The notes beneath the pieces were generated by a model. That model worked only from the letters and a program-made list of their open reading frames with translations. It did not search any database and was not told the DNA's origin. A program made the position numbers and the translations under genes. Below, one piece after another: positions 34,147 through 42,533 of a stretch of DNA of 64,000 nt. Origin of the DNA: Parvibaculaceae bacterium Mf 1.05b.01 (lineage in GTDB: Bacteria; Pseudomonadota; Alphaproteobacteria; Parvibaculales; Parvibaculaceae); NCBI GenBank assembly GCA_000509225.1, contig BAOK01000001.1, positions 2,402,914-2,466,913 of the forward strand. Direction: 5' to 3'. How positions within the stretch are numbered: the stretch's first letter is position 1; every line of letters begins with the position of its first letter.

Positions 34147-36468
34147 CTACAGTTTCGATGCTCTAAGCCTGAGGGCGTTAACAATTACACTGACTGAACT
34201 TAAGGACATCGCAGCGGCGGCCAGCATTGGGCTCAGCTGCATGCCCAGAATAGGGTAGAGCACACCTGCTGCCAATGGCACGCCAAACGCATTGTAGGCG
34301 AATGCAAAGATAATGTTCTGACGAATATTTCGCCCGGTTTGATGAGCGAGCTTACGAGCCCTCACCAGGGCTGACAGGTCTCCCCCTACCAACGTAATAC
34401 CTGCAGTCTCCATTGCGAGGTCAGTGCCCGTTCCCATTGCAATGCCCACATGAGCGAGCGCAAGCGCCGGGCCGTCATTAACTCCATCCCCTACCATTGC
34501 AACATGACGGGTTCTCGCCAGCCGTTCGATTTCCTGTGCTTTGCCGTCGGGCAATATGCCGGCAATCACTTTTTCAATACCGAGTTGGTCGGCCACCTTG
34601 TCCGCAGGCGCCTGTGCGTCTCCGGTCAACATGATCAGGTCTAACCCCTGATTTCGGAGTTCGCTCAGAGTTGCATTTGCCCCTCGCTTAACCGGGTCCG
34701 CGAAAGTTAACCACCCAGCTGCCACGCCATCAATGGCGCCATAGATCTGCGTCGTGTCACCAGTCTTCGTCAGGGGTACATCAATGCCCTGCAAATGCAT
34801 CAACGCGCGATTGCCTGCGACAATTTTTTTGCCGAGGACCTCTCCCACAATGCCCAATCCCGGCATCACCTCCACACTTTCTGCAGCAACCAAGGAACGC
34901 CCGGCTTGTTCTGCTTTTTTGACAATAGCAGCAGCCAGCGGGTGTTCACTCTCCTGCTCAAGACTGGCGAGCAGCAGCAGGAATTCTGTTTCCTCCACCC
35001 CAGGGAACAGCTGGATGTCAGTTACGCGGGGCTTTCCTTCCGTCAGCGTCCCTGTCTTGTCAAACACCAATACATTCACTTTGGATAGCGCCTCAAGGGC
35101 TGCCGCATCGCGCACCAAAATGCCGTTCGATGCTGCACGACCCGTTGCCACCATGATCGACATCGGCGTCGCAAGTCCCAGAGCGCAGGGACAGGCGATG
35201 ATGAGAACCGATACTGCTGCAATGAGCGCGTAGGCGAAGGCTGGCTCTGGGCCGAACGCCATCCAAAAGGCGAAGGCCAGGGCAGCCACCCCGGCGACCA
35301 ACGGCACAAACCAGGCGGCGACTTTGTCGACGAGGGTCTGGACAGGCGCTCTGCTGCGCTGGGCTTCAGCCACCCGCTGTACAATGCGGGAAAGAAGGGT
35401 TTCCGCGCCTATTTTTTCTGCCCGCATGGTGAGCGATCCCGCACCATTCACCGTCCCAGCAATCAATACATCACCCGATGATTTTGCAATGAGATCTGGC
35501 TCGCCTGTGATCATCGCTTCATCGATGTAGCTTTCACCGGTTTCAACACGTCCATCTACCGGCACTTTGGCACCGGGCAGGACACGCAATCGATCGCCGA
35601 TAACGACATCCTCCAGGGCGATCTCCTCTGCAACCTCGTGGTCGCTCCCGCTTGACAGTCGAAGCGCCGTGGGTGGAGTCAGGTCAAGCAAGGCCCGCAA
35701 TGCCTTGCCGGTTGCTTCTCGCGCTCGCAACTCCAATATCTGACCGAGGAGCACCAGGACAATAATCGTCGCCGCAGCCTCGAAATAGACGGCTACCTGT
35801 CCGCCTTTATGAAAGCCCTCAGGGAAGATCGACGGCGCCACAGTTGCCACGACGGAGTAGCTATAAGCGGCGCCCGTCCCCAGCGCGATCAGGGTGAACA
35901 TGTTGAGATTACCCGTCCTCACCGACTGCACGCCGCGCTCAAAAAAAGGAAAGCCGCACCATAAGACCACTGGTGTCGACACGGCCAGTTGTGTCCATGC
36001 CCAGGCGACAGGGCCGACAGGCACCTTGAGCCCGAAGACATGCCCCCCCATCTCGAAGATTAGTAGCGGAAGCGCAAAAACAAGTCCGATCCAGAACCGG
36101 CGGGTAAAATCAACCAGTTCCGGGTTGGGTGCGTCATCGAGAGAGACGGTCTGGGGCTCCAGCGCCATGCCGCAGAGCGGACAGCTGCCGGGTCCGTCTT
36201 TTACAATTTCCGGATGCATCGGACAGGTGAATAGTGCGCCTGCAGATGCCGCTTCTCGGGCGGCTGCTTCCGCCGCCGCCTGCGCCTCACCGCTCAAATA
36301 GCCATGAGGGTCATTCGCAAACTTCTCGCGGCACGACGCTCCGCAGAAATAGTAGCCCTGTCCTTCATGCTGATACGTATGTCGTGCTGCTTCGCGCGTA
36401 ACCTCCATGCCGCAGACTGGATCGATCGCCATGGTCGTTTGGGTATCTGCAGCTAGAGAGTTGGACAT
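34147..36468 (-). CDS. copA: Copper-translocating P-type ATPase with YHS and HMBD N-terminus
   Basis: 773 residues. The P1B ATPase core has CPCALGLATP (about 426-435) in a membrane helix, the TGEP actuator loop (about 321), phosphorylation site DKTGTLTEG (about 470), HPLAAAIVKKA and MVGDGVNDGPALA. The CPC and late N/MxxS features fit Cu+ export. No classical HMA domain is seen. Instead there is a YHS domain (DPVCGMEV...YYFCGASC) and a CPMHP...CPLCGM heavy-metal-binding motif. An in-frame GTG lies at 36480. It is divergent from the multicopper oxidase and preceded by a MerR-type promoter. Confidence 0.92.
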   Translation of the reverse strand: MSNSLAADTQTTMAIDPVCGMEVTREAARHTYQHEGQGYYFCGASCREKFANDPHGYLSGEAQAAAEAAAREAASAGALFTCPMHPEIVKDGPGSCPLCGMALEPQTVSLDDAPNPELVDFTRRFWIGLVFALPLLIFEMGGHVFGLKVPVGPVAWAWTQLAVSTPVVLWCGFPFFERGVQSVRTGNLNMFTLIALGTGAAYSYSVVATVAPSIFPEGFHKGGQVAVYFEAAATIIVLVLLGQILELRAREATGKALRALLDLTPPTALRLSSGSDHEVAEEIALEDVVIGDRLRVLPGAKVPVDGRVETGESYIDEAMITGEPDLIAKSSGDVLIAGTVNGAGSLTMRAEKIGAETLLSRIVQRVAEAQRSRAPVQTLVDKVAAWFVPLVAGVAALAFAFWMAFGPEPAFAYALIAAVSVLIIACPCALGLATPMSIMVATGRAASNGILVRDAAALEALSKVNVLVFDKTGTLTEGKPRVTDIQLFPGVEETEFLLLLASLEQESEHPLAAAIVKKAEQAGRSLVAAESVEVMPGLGIVGEVLGKKIVAGNRALMHLQGIDVPLTKTGDTTQIYGAIDGVAAGWLTFADPVKRGANATLSELRNQGLDLIMLTGDAQAPADKVADQLGIEKVIAGILPDGKAQEIERLARTRHVAMVGDGVNDGPALALAHVGIAMGTGTDLAMETAGITLVGGDLSALVRARKLAHQTGRNIRQNIIFAFAYNAFGVPLAAGVLYPILGMQLSPMLAAAAMSLSSVSVIVNALRLRASKL

Positions 36469-36500
36469 GAGTCGTGGCACCAGGTGATTTGATTTCCAGC

Positions 36501-36531
36501 ATTCTCCACCTTCCCCTTAGGGCAAGCTCAA
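36501..36531 (-). promoter_or_regulatory. CueR/MerR-type promoter of copA
   Basis: Minus-strand TTGAGC (36526-36531) and GAGAAT (36501-36506) with a 19-base spacer. The spacer contains the dyad CTTGCCCTAAGGGGAAGG. An overlong spacer with a central dyad is the hallmark of MerR-family activation. Confidence 0.82.
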
Positions 36532-36553
36532 GAGCTTTCTTGCATCGTCTCGC

Positions 36554-36584
36554 TTGACCTTCCCCTAAGGGGAAGCATCAAGAT
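36554..36584 (+). promoter_or_regulatory. CueR/MerR-type promoter of the multicopper oxidase operon
   Basis: TTGACC (36554-36559) and CAAGAT (36579-36584) with a 19-base spacer holding the dyad CTTCCCCTAAGGGGAAG, nearly identical to the leftward copA site. Confidence 0.85.
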
Positions 36585-36619
36585 GAGAATGCACCCCGTT
36601 TTTCCGAATTGGAGCTCCC

Positions 36620-38326
36620 ATGATCGGTCGTCGTCAGTTTCTCGCTACTCTGGCTGCTTTGTTTACGGCCCGCCCTAGCCTCGCGAGGGACTCCGCCTTT
36701 TTAGCTAGTGCGACCAGGGAATACACACTGTCGATCGGTGAGATTGGGGTCAATTTCACCGGCACACCGTCGCATGGGCTGGCGGTCAATGGTCAGGTGC
36801 CGGGCCCTCCTCTTCGGTTCCTCGAAGGAGAGGATGTCGTGATTCACGTCGCGAACAGGTTGGATGTCATGTCTTCCATCCACTGGCATGGGCTCTTGCT
36901 CCCACCAGAAATGGACGGCGTGCCCGGCATCAGCTTTGACGGCATTCCCCCGGGCGAGACCTTCACTTATCGCTTTCCCCTTCGGCAGGCAGGAACCTAT
37001 TGGTATCACTCCCATTCCGCCTATCAGGAACAACAAGGTGTCTATGGGCCGCTCATCATTGAACCGCGTGGAGCAGATCCTGTCCCCTTTGACCGCGAGC
37101 ATACGATTGTCTTGTCAGACTGGCTCGATACCGACCCGGCAGATGTCCACGCCAACCTCAAATCGATGAGCGACTATTACAATTATGCACAGCGCACAGT
37201 TGGTGATTTTTTCGATTTTGCTTCTGCGGAAGGTCTGAGTGCAGCCACTAACGAACGGCTCGCCTGGGGTAATATGCGCATGACCCCTACCGACCTGTCA
37301 GACGTCAGCGGATATACGTTTCTGTTGAACGGGCAACCCAATGACCGACCCTGGTTCGGCGATATGCAGCCCGGCGAACGCGTGCGGCTTCGCTTTATCA
37401 ATGCGGGCGCCATGAGCTATTTCGACATTCGGATTCCCGGCCTTAAAATGACAGTGGTTGAGGCCGATGGTCAGGCGGTCCGACCTGTCCCCGTGGACGA
37501 GTTTCGTATTGCCGTTGCCGAAACCTACGACGTGATCGTCGAACCCAAGGAAGACGACGCGTATCAGATCATCGCCGAAGCCATGGACCGTTCCGGATTT
37601 GCCATTGGTCAACTGGGCGGAACTCAAGGTGCACTGGTGATCCTGCCCCCACAACGGAAACGTCACCTTCTTACGATGGATGATATGGGAGGCGAGCACG
37701 CGGGCATGGATCACGCCCAACATCGCGCTGACACAAATGAAAACACGTCCGACATGGACCATTCGACGATGGACCATTCGACGATGGACCATGCCGCAAT
37801 GGGCCATGCCATGCCTATGGGGATGGGCATACCTCCTGTAACCCGCGACAATGAGCATGTGCCACCGATGGATGCGCCGGAGGGCGCTCGGGTCCTGACC
37901 TATCAGGACCTCGTGGCCCTTACCCCAAATGACGATCTGCGGGAGCCCGATCGGGAACTCACCATGACGCTCGGCGGCAATATGGAGCGCTACATCTGGA
38001 CGCTCAATGGTGACAAGTTTTCTGAAGCCACGCCCATCTATCTGGACTATGGCCAGCGGGTTCGCATCACCTATGTAAACGACACGATGATGAACCATCC
38101 CATGCATCTGCATGGCATGTTCGTAGAGCTGGAGAACGGACAGCCCCCTGCGAACCGCCCGCGAAAACACATTGTCAATGTTGGCCCCGGGCGACGTTAC
38201 GCCGTCACCTTTACAGCAGACGAGGCCGGTGAATGGGCCTTCCATTGCCACCTGCTCTACCACATGGCGTCCGGCATGATGTCGAAGGTGGTTGTATCGC
38301 GTGTCAATGCGGAGGTCAGCCAATGA
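36620..38326 (+). CDS. pcoA: Periplasmic multicopper oxidase, CopA/PcoA type
   Basis: 568 residues. A twin-arginine-like signal (R4-R5, RRQFLATLAAL) exports it folded. All four copper-ligand motifs are present: H88-W-H90-G, H130-S-H132, H493-P-M-H-L-H498-G and H542-C543-H544...H548...M553. A Met/His/Asp-rich insert (about residues 355-400, repeated DHSTM and MDH) is the copper-storage or Cu(I)-oxidising loop of CopA/PcoA proteins. It oxidises and binds copper in the periplasm. ATG 36620 follows GGAG. The next gene overlaps its stop (ATGA). Confidence 0.93.
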   Translation: MIGRRQFLATLAALFTARPSLARDSAFLASATREYTLSIGEIGVNFTGTPSHGLAVNGQVPGPPLRFLEGEDVVIHVANRLDVMSSIHWHGLLLPPEMDGVPGISFDGIPPGETFTYRFPLRQAGTYWYHSHSAYQEQQGVYGPLIIEPRGADPVPFDREHTIVLSDWLDTDPADVHANLKSMSDYYNYAQRTVGDFFDFASAEGLSAATNERLAWGNMRMTPTDLSDVSGYTFLLNGQPNDRPWFGDMQPGERVRLRFINAGAMSYFDIRIPGLKMTVVEADGQAVRPVPVDEFRIAVAETYDVIVEPKEDDAYQIIAEAMDRSGFAIGQLGGTQGALVILPPQRKRHLLTMDDMGGEHAGMDHAQHRADTNENTSDMDHSTMDHSTMDHAAMGHAMPMGMGIPPVTRDNEHVPPMDAPEGARVLTYQDLVALTPNDDLREPDRELTMTLGGNMERYIWTLNGDKFSEATPIYLDYGQRVRITYVNDTMMNHPMHLHGMFVELENGQPPANRPRKHIVNVGPGRRYAVTFTADEAGEWAFHCHLLYHMASGMMSKVVVSRVNAEVSQ

Positions 38327-39021
38327 TCCGTTCACTTGTTTGCGTTCTTCTCTTTTGCCTTTCAGCGACAGGTGCGACAGCCGCCGACATGGAGCGGCTT
38401 TTCAAACATGTGGAGGCGGATATTGATGCCAGCAATTGGGGAGAAGCAGAGCGGCTTGTGACCTGGGATGCGAAAGCCTGGTATGGCGGCGACACCCATA
38501 AGGCCTGGGTTAAGAGCGAAGGGGAGTGGGAAGACGGGACGTTTGAAAGCGCCGAGTTTCAGGTGCTCGTCTCTCAGATGCTCAACGTATTCTGGGACGG
38601 ACAGGTCGGCATCCGTATTGACGCCGAGCCTACATCGCTCCTGTATGGCGTCATCGGTGTTCATGGGCTGGCGCCACAATTCATTGAGACAGATATTGCG
38701 TTGTTCTTAAGCGAGGATGGAGATGCCCACATTCGACTTGAGGGAGACTGGGATATCCACCTTACTCAACGCCTGCGTCTGACACCCTTTATCGAAACCG
38801 AGCTGTTCCTCCAGGATGTGGATGAACGCCATCGGGCGCGAGGGTTAGCAACCCTCGAAACCGGCCTGCAACTGGCCTATGACATCAGGCGAGAGATCGT
38901 ACCCTACCTTGAACTGAACTATGAGACGGGTCTTGGCGCGACACGCAGCCTTATGCGACAGGACGGTGAGGCAGAGGACGCGCTCACCTTAAGGGCCGGC
39001 CTGCATTTCTGGTTCAACTAG
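38323..39021 (+). CDS. copB: CopB/PcoB-type copper resistance outer-membrane protein, short form
   Basis: 232 residues: signal peptide (LVCVLLFCLSATGATA), then beta-rich CopB sequence with AEFQVLVSQMLNVFWDGQVGIR, WDIHLTQRLRLTPFIETELF, TGLQLAYDIRREIVPYLELNYE and a terminal aromatic residue pattern (RAGLHFWFN) expected of an outer-membrane barrel. Start ATG overlaps the oxidase stop, behind GGAGG. It lacks the long Met/His-rich N-terminal region of typical CopB, so it is shorter than usual. It ends four bases into the convergent monooxygenase gene. Confidence 0.85.
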   Translation: MIRSLVCVLLFCLSATGATAADMERLFKHVEADIDASNWGEAERLVTWDAKAWYGGDTHKAWVKSEGEWEDGTFESAEFQVLVSQMLNVFWDGQVGIRIDAEPTSLLYGVIGVHGLAPQFIETDIALFLSEDGDAHIRLEGDWDIHLTQRLRLTPFIETELFLQDVDERHRARGLATLETGLQLAYDIRREIVPYLELNYETGLGATRSLMRQDGEAEDALTLRAGLHFWFN

Positions 39022-40220
39022 GCTTTGGTGACGTTCGCCCCGTAGATCCAATCAAAGGGCTTGTTGAGGAGGTCCGGTTTAACCCGTGCCGCAAGCCACA
39101 TGGGACCATAGGTTCCAAGCTGCCCAAGCGGGGCTCCCTTGTGGAACCTTTTCGCATTGGCACGCGCCGCCATCTGAACGCGGGCGGTTCTCTTTTTCCT
39201 CTGTGCCTCATAGTCAAGGAAGGCTTGCGCGGGATCCTCCGCCGTAGCGAGCTCGGTGGCAAGCACCCAGGCATCTTCAATTGCCATGCACGCACCTTGC
39301 GCCATGAAAGGCAGCATGGGATGGCAGGCATCCCCCAAAAGGGTCACTCGGCCTTTGGACCAGGATGGAAGCGGGTCGCGGTCAAACAGAGCCCATTTGA
39401 AACAGGTGGTTTCATCGGCGGCATCTATCAATTGATGAATGGTTGAACACCAGGGAGCGAAGCCCTGTTTCAACTCGCTGATGTCACCACTCTCAAGCCA
39501 GCCTTCCACCTGCCAGTCTTCCCGCTCCACGACACCGACAAAGTTCACGAGCTCTCCGCCACGCACATAATAGGTGACCGCATGGCCCTTCGGTCCGGTC
39601 CACACGGTGGCATGGGGCGGGATAAGCCCAGCGGGCAGACTTCTTGTCGGCACGAGCAAGCGCCAGGCGACATTCCCGGTAAAACGCGGAGCATCTTTGC
39701 CAAACAGGCCTTCTCGCACGCTTGAGTGAATGCCGTCTGCACCAATAAGGGCACCGGCGCCTATTGAATTTCCATCCGACAGCGCGGCTGATACTAAGCC
39801 CGCTTTTTCCACAAACCCAGTGACCGCCTTGCCCAATTGCAGATCGATGTTGGGATTGACGTTCGCGGCTTCTGCCAATATCCGGTGCAGGTCTGCGCGA
39901 TGAACGTGATAGTACCAGGCGCCATAGCGCTCGCGGGCCGCTTCCCCCAGAGGGTTTGAAAAGACGGTTCTGCCCGATTGGCCGAGGCGAAGAGTCGCCG
40001 CTTCCGGCCGGAACCCGATATTTTCCAGCTCGGCGCCAAGCCCCAGTTTCTCAAGGACATGTGTCCCGTTTGCGGCGATTTGAAGCCCTGCGCCCACCTC
40101 TCCCAATTCTGATGCGCGTTCGATAACCGCGACTTTCAGATTATTTTGAGCGCAGGCAAGTGCTGCTGTCAGCCCACCAATTCCGGCGCCAGCAATCAAT
40201 ATGTCGGTTGGCTTAGGCAT
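39018..40220 (-). CDS. FAD-dependent monooxygenase, salicylate-hydroxylase-like
   Basis: 400 residues of the single-component flavoprotein aromatic hydroxylase family: dinucleotide fold GAGIGGLTAALACAQ (residues 11-25), second FAD/NADPH motif GADGIHSSVR (about 160-169), and GRVTLLGDACHPMLPFMAQGACMAIED, the GD motif. The closest characterised types by these motifs are salicylate 1-hydroxylase and 3-hydroxybenzoate 6-hydroxylase. It begins seven bases after the second monooxygenase and is probably in its operon. The substrate is inferred only as a phenolic acid. Confidence 0.88.
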   Translation of the reverse strand: MPKPTDILIAGAGIGGLTAALACAQNNLKVAVIERASELGEVGAGLQIAANGTHVLEKLGLGAELENIGFRPEAATLRLGQSGRTVFSNPLGEAARERYGAWYYHVHRADLHRILAEAANVNPNIDLQLGKAVTGFVEKAGLVSAALSDGNSIGAGALIGADGIHSSVREGLFGKDAPRFTGNVAWRLLVPTRSLPAGLIPPHATVWTGPKGHAVTYYVRGGELVNFVGVVEREDWQVEGWLESGDISELKQGFAPWCSTIHQLIDAADETTCFKWALFDRDPLPSWSKGRVTLLGDACHPMLPFMAQGACMAIEDAWVLATELATAEDPAQAFLDYEAQRKKRTARVQMAARANAKRFHKGAPLGQLGTYGPMWLAARVKPDLLNKPFDWIYGANVTKA

Positions 40221-40227
40221 GTTCCGT

Positions 40228-41820
40228 TTAGTTTCCTGTTACCCTGTCTAATATTTCTCCGGGATCATCCGGCAGGTTATTTCCCCGCCAGCATACATGC
40301 TGATCGGGCCGAACGAGCAGATGGTCAGATCCATAGATAGCGCGAATAGAAGGTTCTGTGAGTTGAAGAAGATCAAGCGGGATTTTCTTATCCGACGCGA
40401 CTCTTTGCCATTCTGACAGATCCGCACCACCGAATGCGACGAGCGTGTACCCTTCACCCAGAAGATCAAAGACAGCTCGCCCATCCTCGAGGAACAGGCT
40501 GGGCAGTCGTGCCCCCGGCCAAGTTGTTGGTGTGTAGTTGATCAGATCATAGGTAGGTGCCTCGCCTACTTCCTGACAGATAATGGGAGATGCGTCGTAG
40601 CGATACCCAATCTCAATTCCCAGAGCCTCATTTTCGGCATTGCCCAGCTCCAGGATCTTGTCGCCCACGGCCTGTCGGGTGGCATCTGTATCGACACCTT
40701 CCAGATAGGCCATGGCGATTTCGAACCGAACGCCGACATGGCGTTCTGATCCTTGCCGGTTTCGCTCGCCCACATGGCGCCGCTCAGTTTCATAAGAGGC
40801 GAGCAAGTGTGGCCCACCCCAGCCCTGAAGTGTCGCGCTTAACTTCCAGCCAAGATCAACCGCGTCTCCCATGCCGGTATTCATGCCATAGCCGCCGGTG
40901 GGCACATATTGATGGGCCGCATCACCGGCGAGAAATACCCGACCCTGGCTGTATCTGTCTGCCAACAGGAGTTGTGGTGCCCAGGCATTGTGAACCAAGA
41001 CGTCAAACTCAAAATCCGTCCCGGCAAAATCCCGGACCAAAGCGTCGGGATCAATGCCCGCGGTCTCCGTGCCGCCAGGTAGGGGCACGTGGAGCGTCCA
41101 TATGTCCTTGTCGTTCTGTGCGATGAGGGTGCCTTTATCGGACTGGTAGTGCCAGGCCACCCCCCATCGCTGAAGGACATACAATGCTTCTGATCTGAAG
41201 TGCACCATATACATGGTCGCCACGTCCGGTGTGCCGCTGAGCTTTATGCCCAATTGTTTGCGGACTTTGGAGTTGCCGCCATCGCACCCAGCCAGATATT
41301 GGCAACGCACCTTTACTTCTTCCTCTGTTTCTGAGTTCCGCAGCGTGACTGTCACACTGTTGCCATCTTCAACAAAAGACACAAATGCCCAGCCGAAACG
41401 AACATCCACCAGCGGATCTTCATCGAGGAAACTCTTCAAGACGGGTTCCAGCACCACCTGGGAAACACGCATATCCGGTTCCAGCGGCTGCGAGCCATCA
41501 TTGACGTGGCGAATGATGTCGCGGGCCTGATCCACATTTGGATAAGAAAAGCGGGCGAGCTCATGACCGGAGAGATCAGTAATCCAGGACACATCGAAGA
41601 CGTGGGAGCTCGGCACAGCGGCGTCACGCATTTTTTTGATCATGCCCAGGCGCCGGAAATGTTCCATCGTCCGACCATTGGTGATGTCCATTTTTGGATG
41701 ACGGGTCGTGGTTTCGTTGCGCTCCACAACCATGCATCGCACCCCACGATGGCTGAGCTCACGCGCCAGCATCATGCCGACCGGCCCACCACCCGCGATC
41801 AATACCGGTACTTCCTTCAT
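40228..41820 (-). CDS. FAD-dependent monooxygenase, phenol-hydroxylase/MhpA type
   Basis: 530 residues: GGGPVGMMLARELSHRG (residues 10-26) for ADP binding, AGCDGGNSKVRKQLGI for the second motif and GRVFLAGDAAHQYVPTGGYGMNTGMGDAVDLGWKL, which is the version in larger hydroxylases such as MhpA, TfdB and PheA. A thioredoxin-like C-terminal domain (about 440-530) ends the protein, as in that group. Two 14-16 bp palindromes directly upstream and a divergent TetR gene show how it is likely repressed. Confidence 0.9.
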   Translation of the reverse strand: MKEVPVLIAGGGPVGMMLARELSHRGVRCMVVERNETTTRHPKMDITNGRTMEHFRRLGMIKKMRDAAVPSSHVFDVSWITDLSGHELARFSYPNVDQARDIIRHVNDGSQPLEPDMRVSQVVLEPVLKSFLDEDPLVDVRFGWAFVSFVEDGNSVTVTLRNSETEEEVKVRCQYLAGCDGGNSKVRKQLGIKLSGTPDVATMYMVHFRSEALYVLQRWGVAWHYQSDKGTLIAQNDKDIWTLHVPLPGGTETAGIDPDALVRDFAGTDFEFDVLVHNAWAPQLLLADRYSQGRVFLAGDAAHQYVPTGGYGMNTGMGDAVDLGWKLSATLQGWGGPHLLASYETERRHVGERNRQGSERHVGVRFEIAMAYLEGVDTDATRQAVGDKILELGNAENEALGIEIGYRYDASPIICQEVGEAPTYDLINYTPTTWPGARLPSLFLEDGRAVFDLLGEGYTLVAFGGADLSEWQRVASDKKIPLDLLQLTEPSIRAIYGSDHLLVRPDQHVCWRGNNLPDDPGEILDRVTGN

Positions 41821-41843
41821 GCGACATCACCCTTGAGGTAATT

Positions 41844-41887
41844 TGACCATGTGGTCAGTATATAGAGGTATTTGACCATATGGTCAA
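41844..41887. promoter_or_regulatory. Double TetR-type operator
   Basis: TGACCATGTGGTCA (41844-41857) and the perfect TTGACCATATGGTCAA (41872-41887), with centres 29 bp apart, lie between the phenol hydroxylase and the divergent TetR gene. The shared half-site is TGACCA. Confidence 0.82.
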
Positions 41888-41924
41888 TACATGTCAGAAA
41901 GAAGAGGAAATCTGCGGAGAAATT

Positions 41925-42533
41925 ATGAAACGCGCACCTTCCACACGGTCCGAAGTCACCAAACGAGGCATTCTGGATATTGCCCGTCAGCATTTCTCAT
42001 CGGTCGGGTTTGAAGGCACGTCGACTCGGAGCATAGCGAGCGAGGCGGGGATCAATCACTCATTGATCGTCTACCATTTCAAAAACAAGCTCGGTCTTTG
42101 GAAAGCTGTGATGAATGATCTGTTCGCTGCGTTCGCTGATCATGCAGCGCGGCATGCCCCGTCCAGCGACGATCCGATCGAGCTCTTGCGTACAAACATG
42201 CATGCGTTTGTGTCCTTTTGTGCGGAGACACCAGAACTCCACAGGATCATGACCATTGAAGGCCGTATGAAAAGCGACCGCCTTGCCTGGTTGCTCGACA
42301 CCTATCTCAAAGAAAACTTTGAAACTGTCAGCACACGCATTCGCGCTGGCCAAGCAGAGGGCCGCGTGCGCCAGGGCAATCCGGCCCAGCTCTATTACGG
42401 CGCTATTGGAATTGCCGGGACGCTTGCAACACTTGCGCAGGAATATGAAGCGCTCAGCGGCGAGAGCGCCTCATCAGAAGCGTCCATTGCCTCAGCCAAT
42501 GAACTGATCGACGCACTGCTGTTCGTGGATTGA
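41925..42533 (+). CDS. TetR family transcriptional regulator
   Basis: 202 residues. Helix-turn-helix: RGILDIARQHFSSVGFEGTSTRSIASEAGINHSLIVYHFKNKLGLW. The C-terminal ligand-binding part includes MHAFVSFCAETPELHRIMTIEGRM, as in TetR proteins with the AefR/CerR-like C-domain. ATG 41925 with GGAGAAATT is chosen over 41880, because the latter lies inside the operator. It likely represses itself and the two monooxygenases. It ends next to the convergent symporter gene with no gap. Confidence 0.88.
   Translation: MKRAPSTRSEVTKRGILDIARQHFSSVGFEGTSTRSIASEAGINHSLIVYHFKNKLGLWKAVMNDLFAAFADHAARHAPSSDDPIELLRTNMHAFVSFCAETPELHRIMTIEGRMKSDRLAWLLDTYLKENFETVSTRIRAGQAEGRVRQGNPAQLYYGAIGIAGTLATLAQEYEALSGESASSEASIASANELIDALLFVD

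Noticed and set aside
37298-38335. 345-codon minus-strand frame over the multicopper oxidase
   Set aside because: His-rich only because it is antisense to Met/His/Asp codons of the oxidase, which has all copper-ligand motifs.
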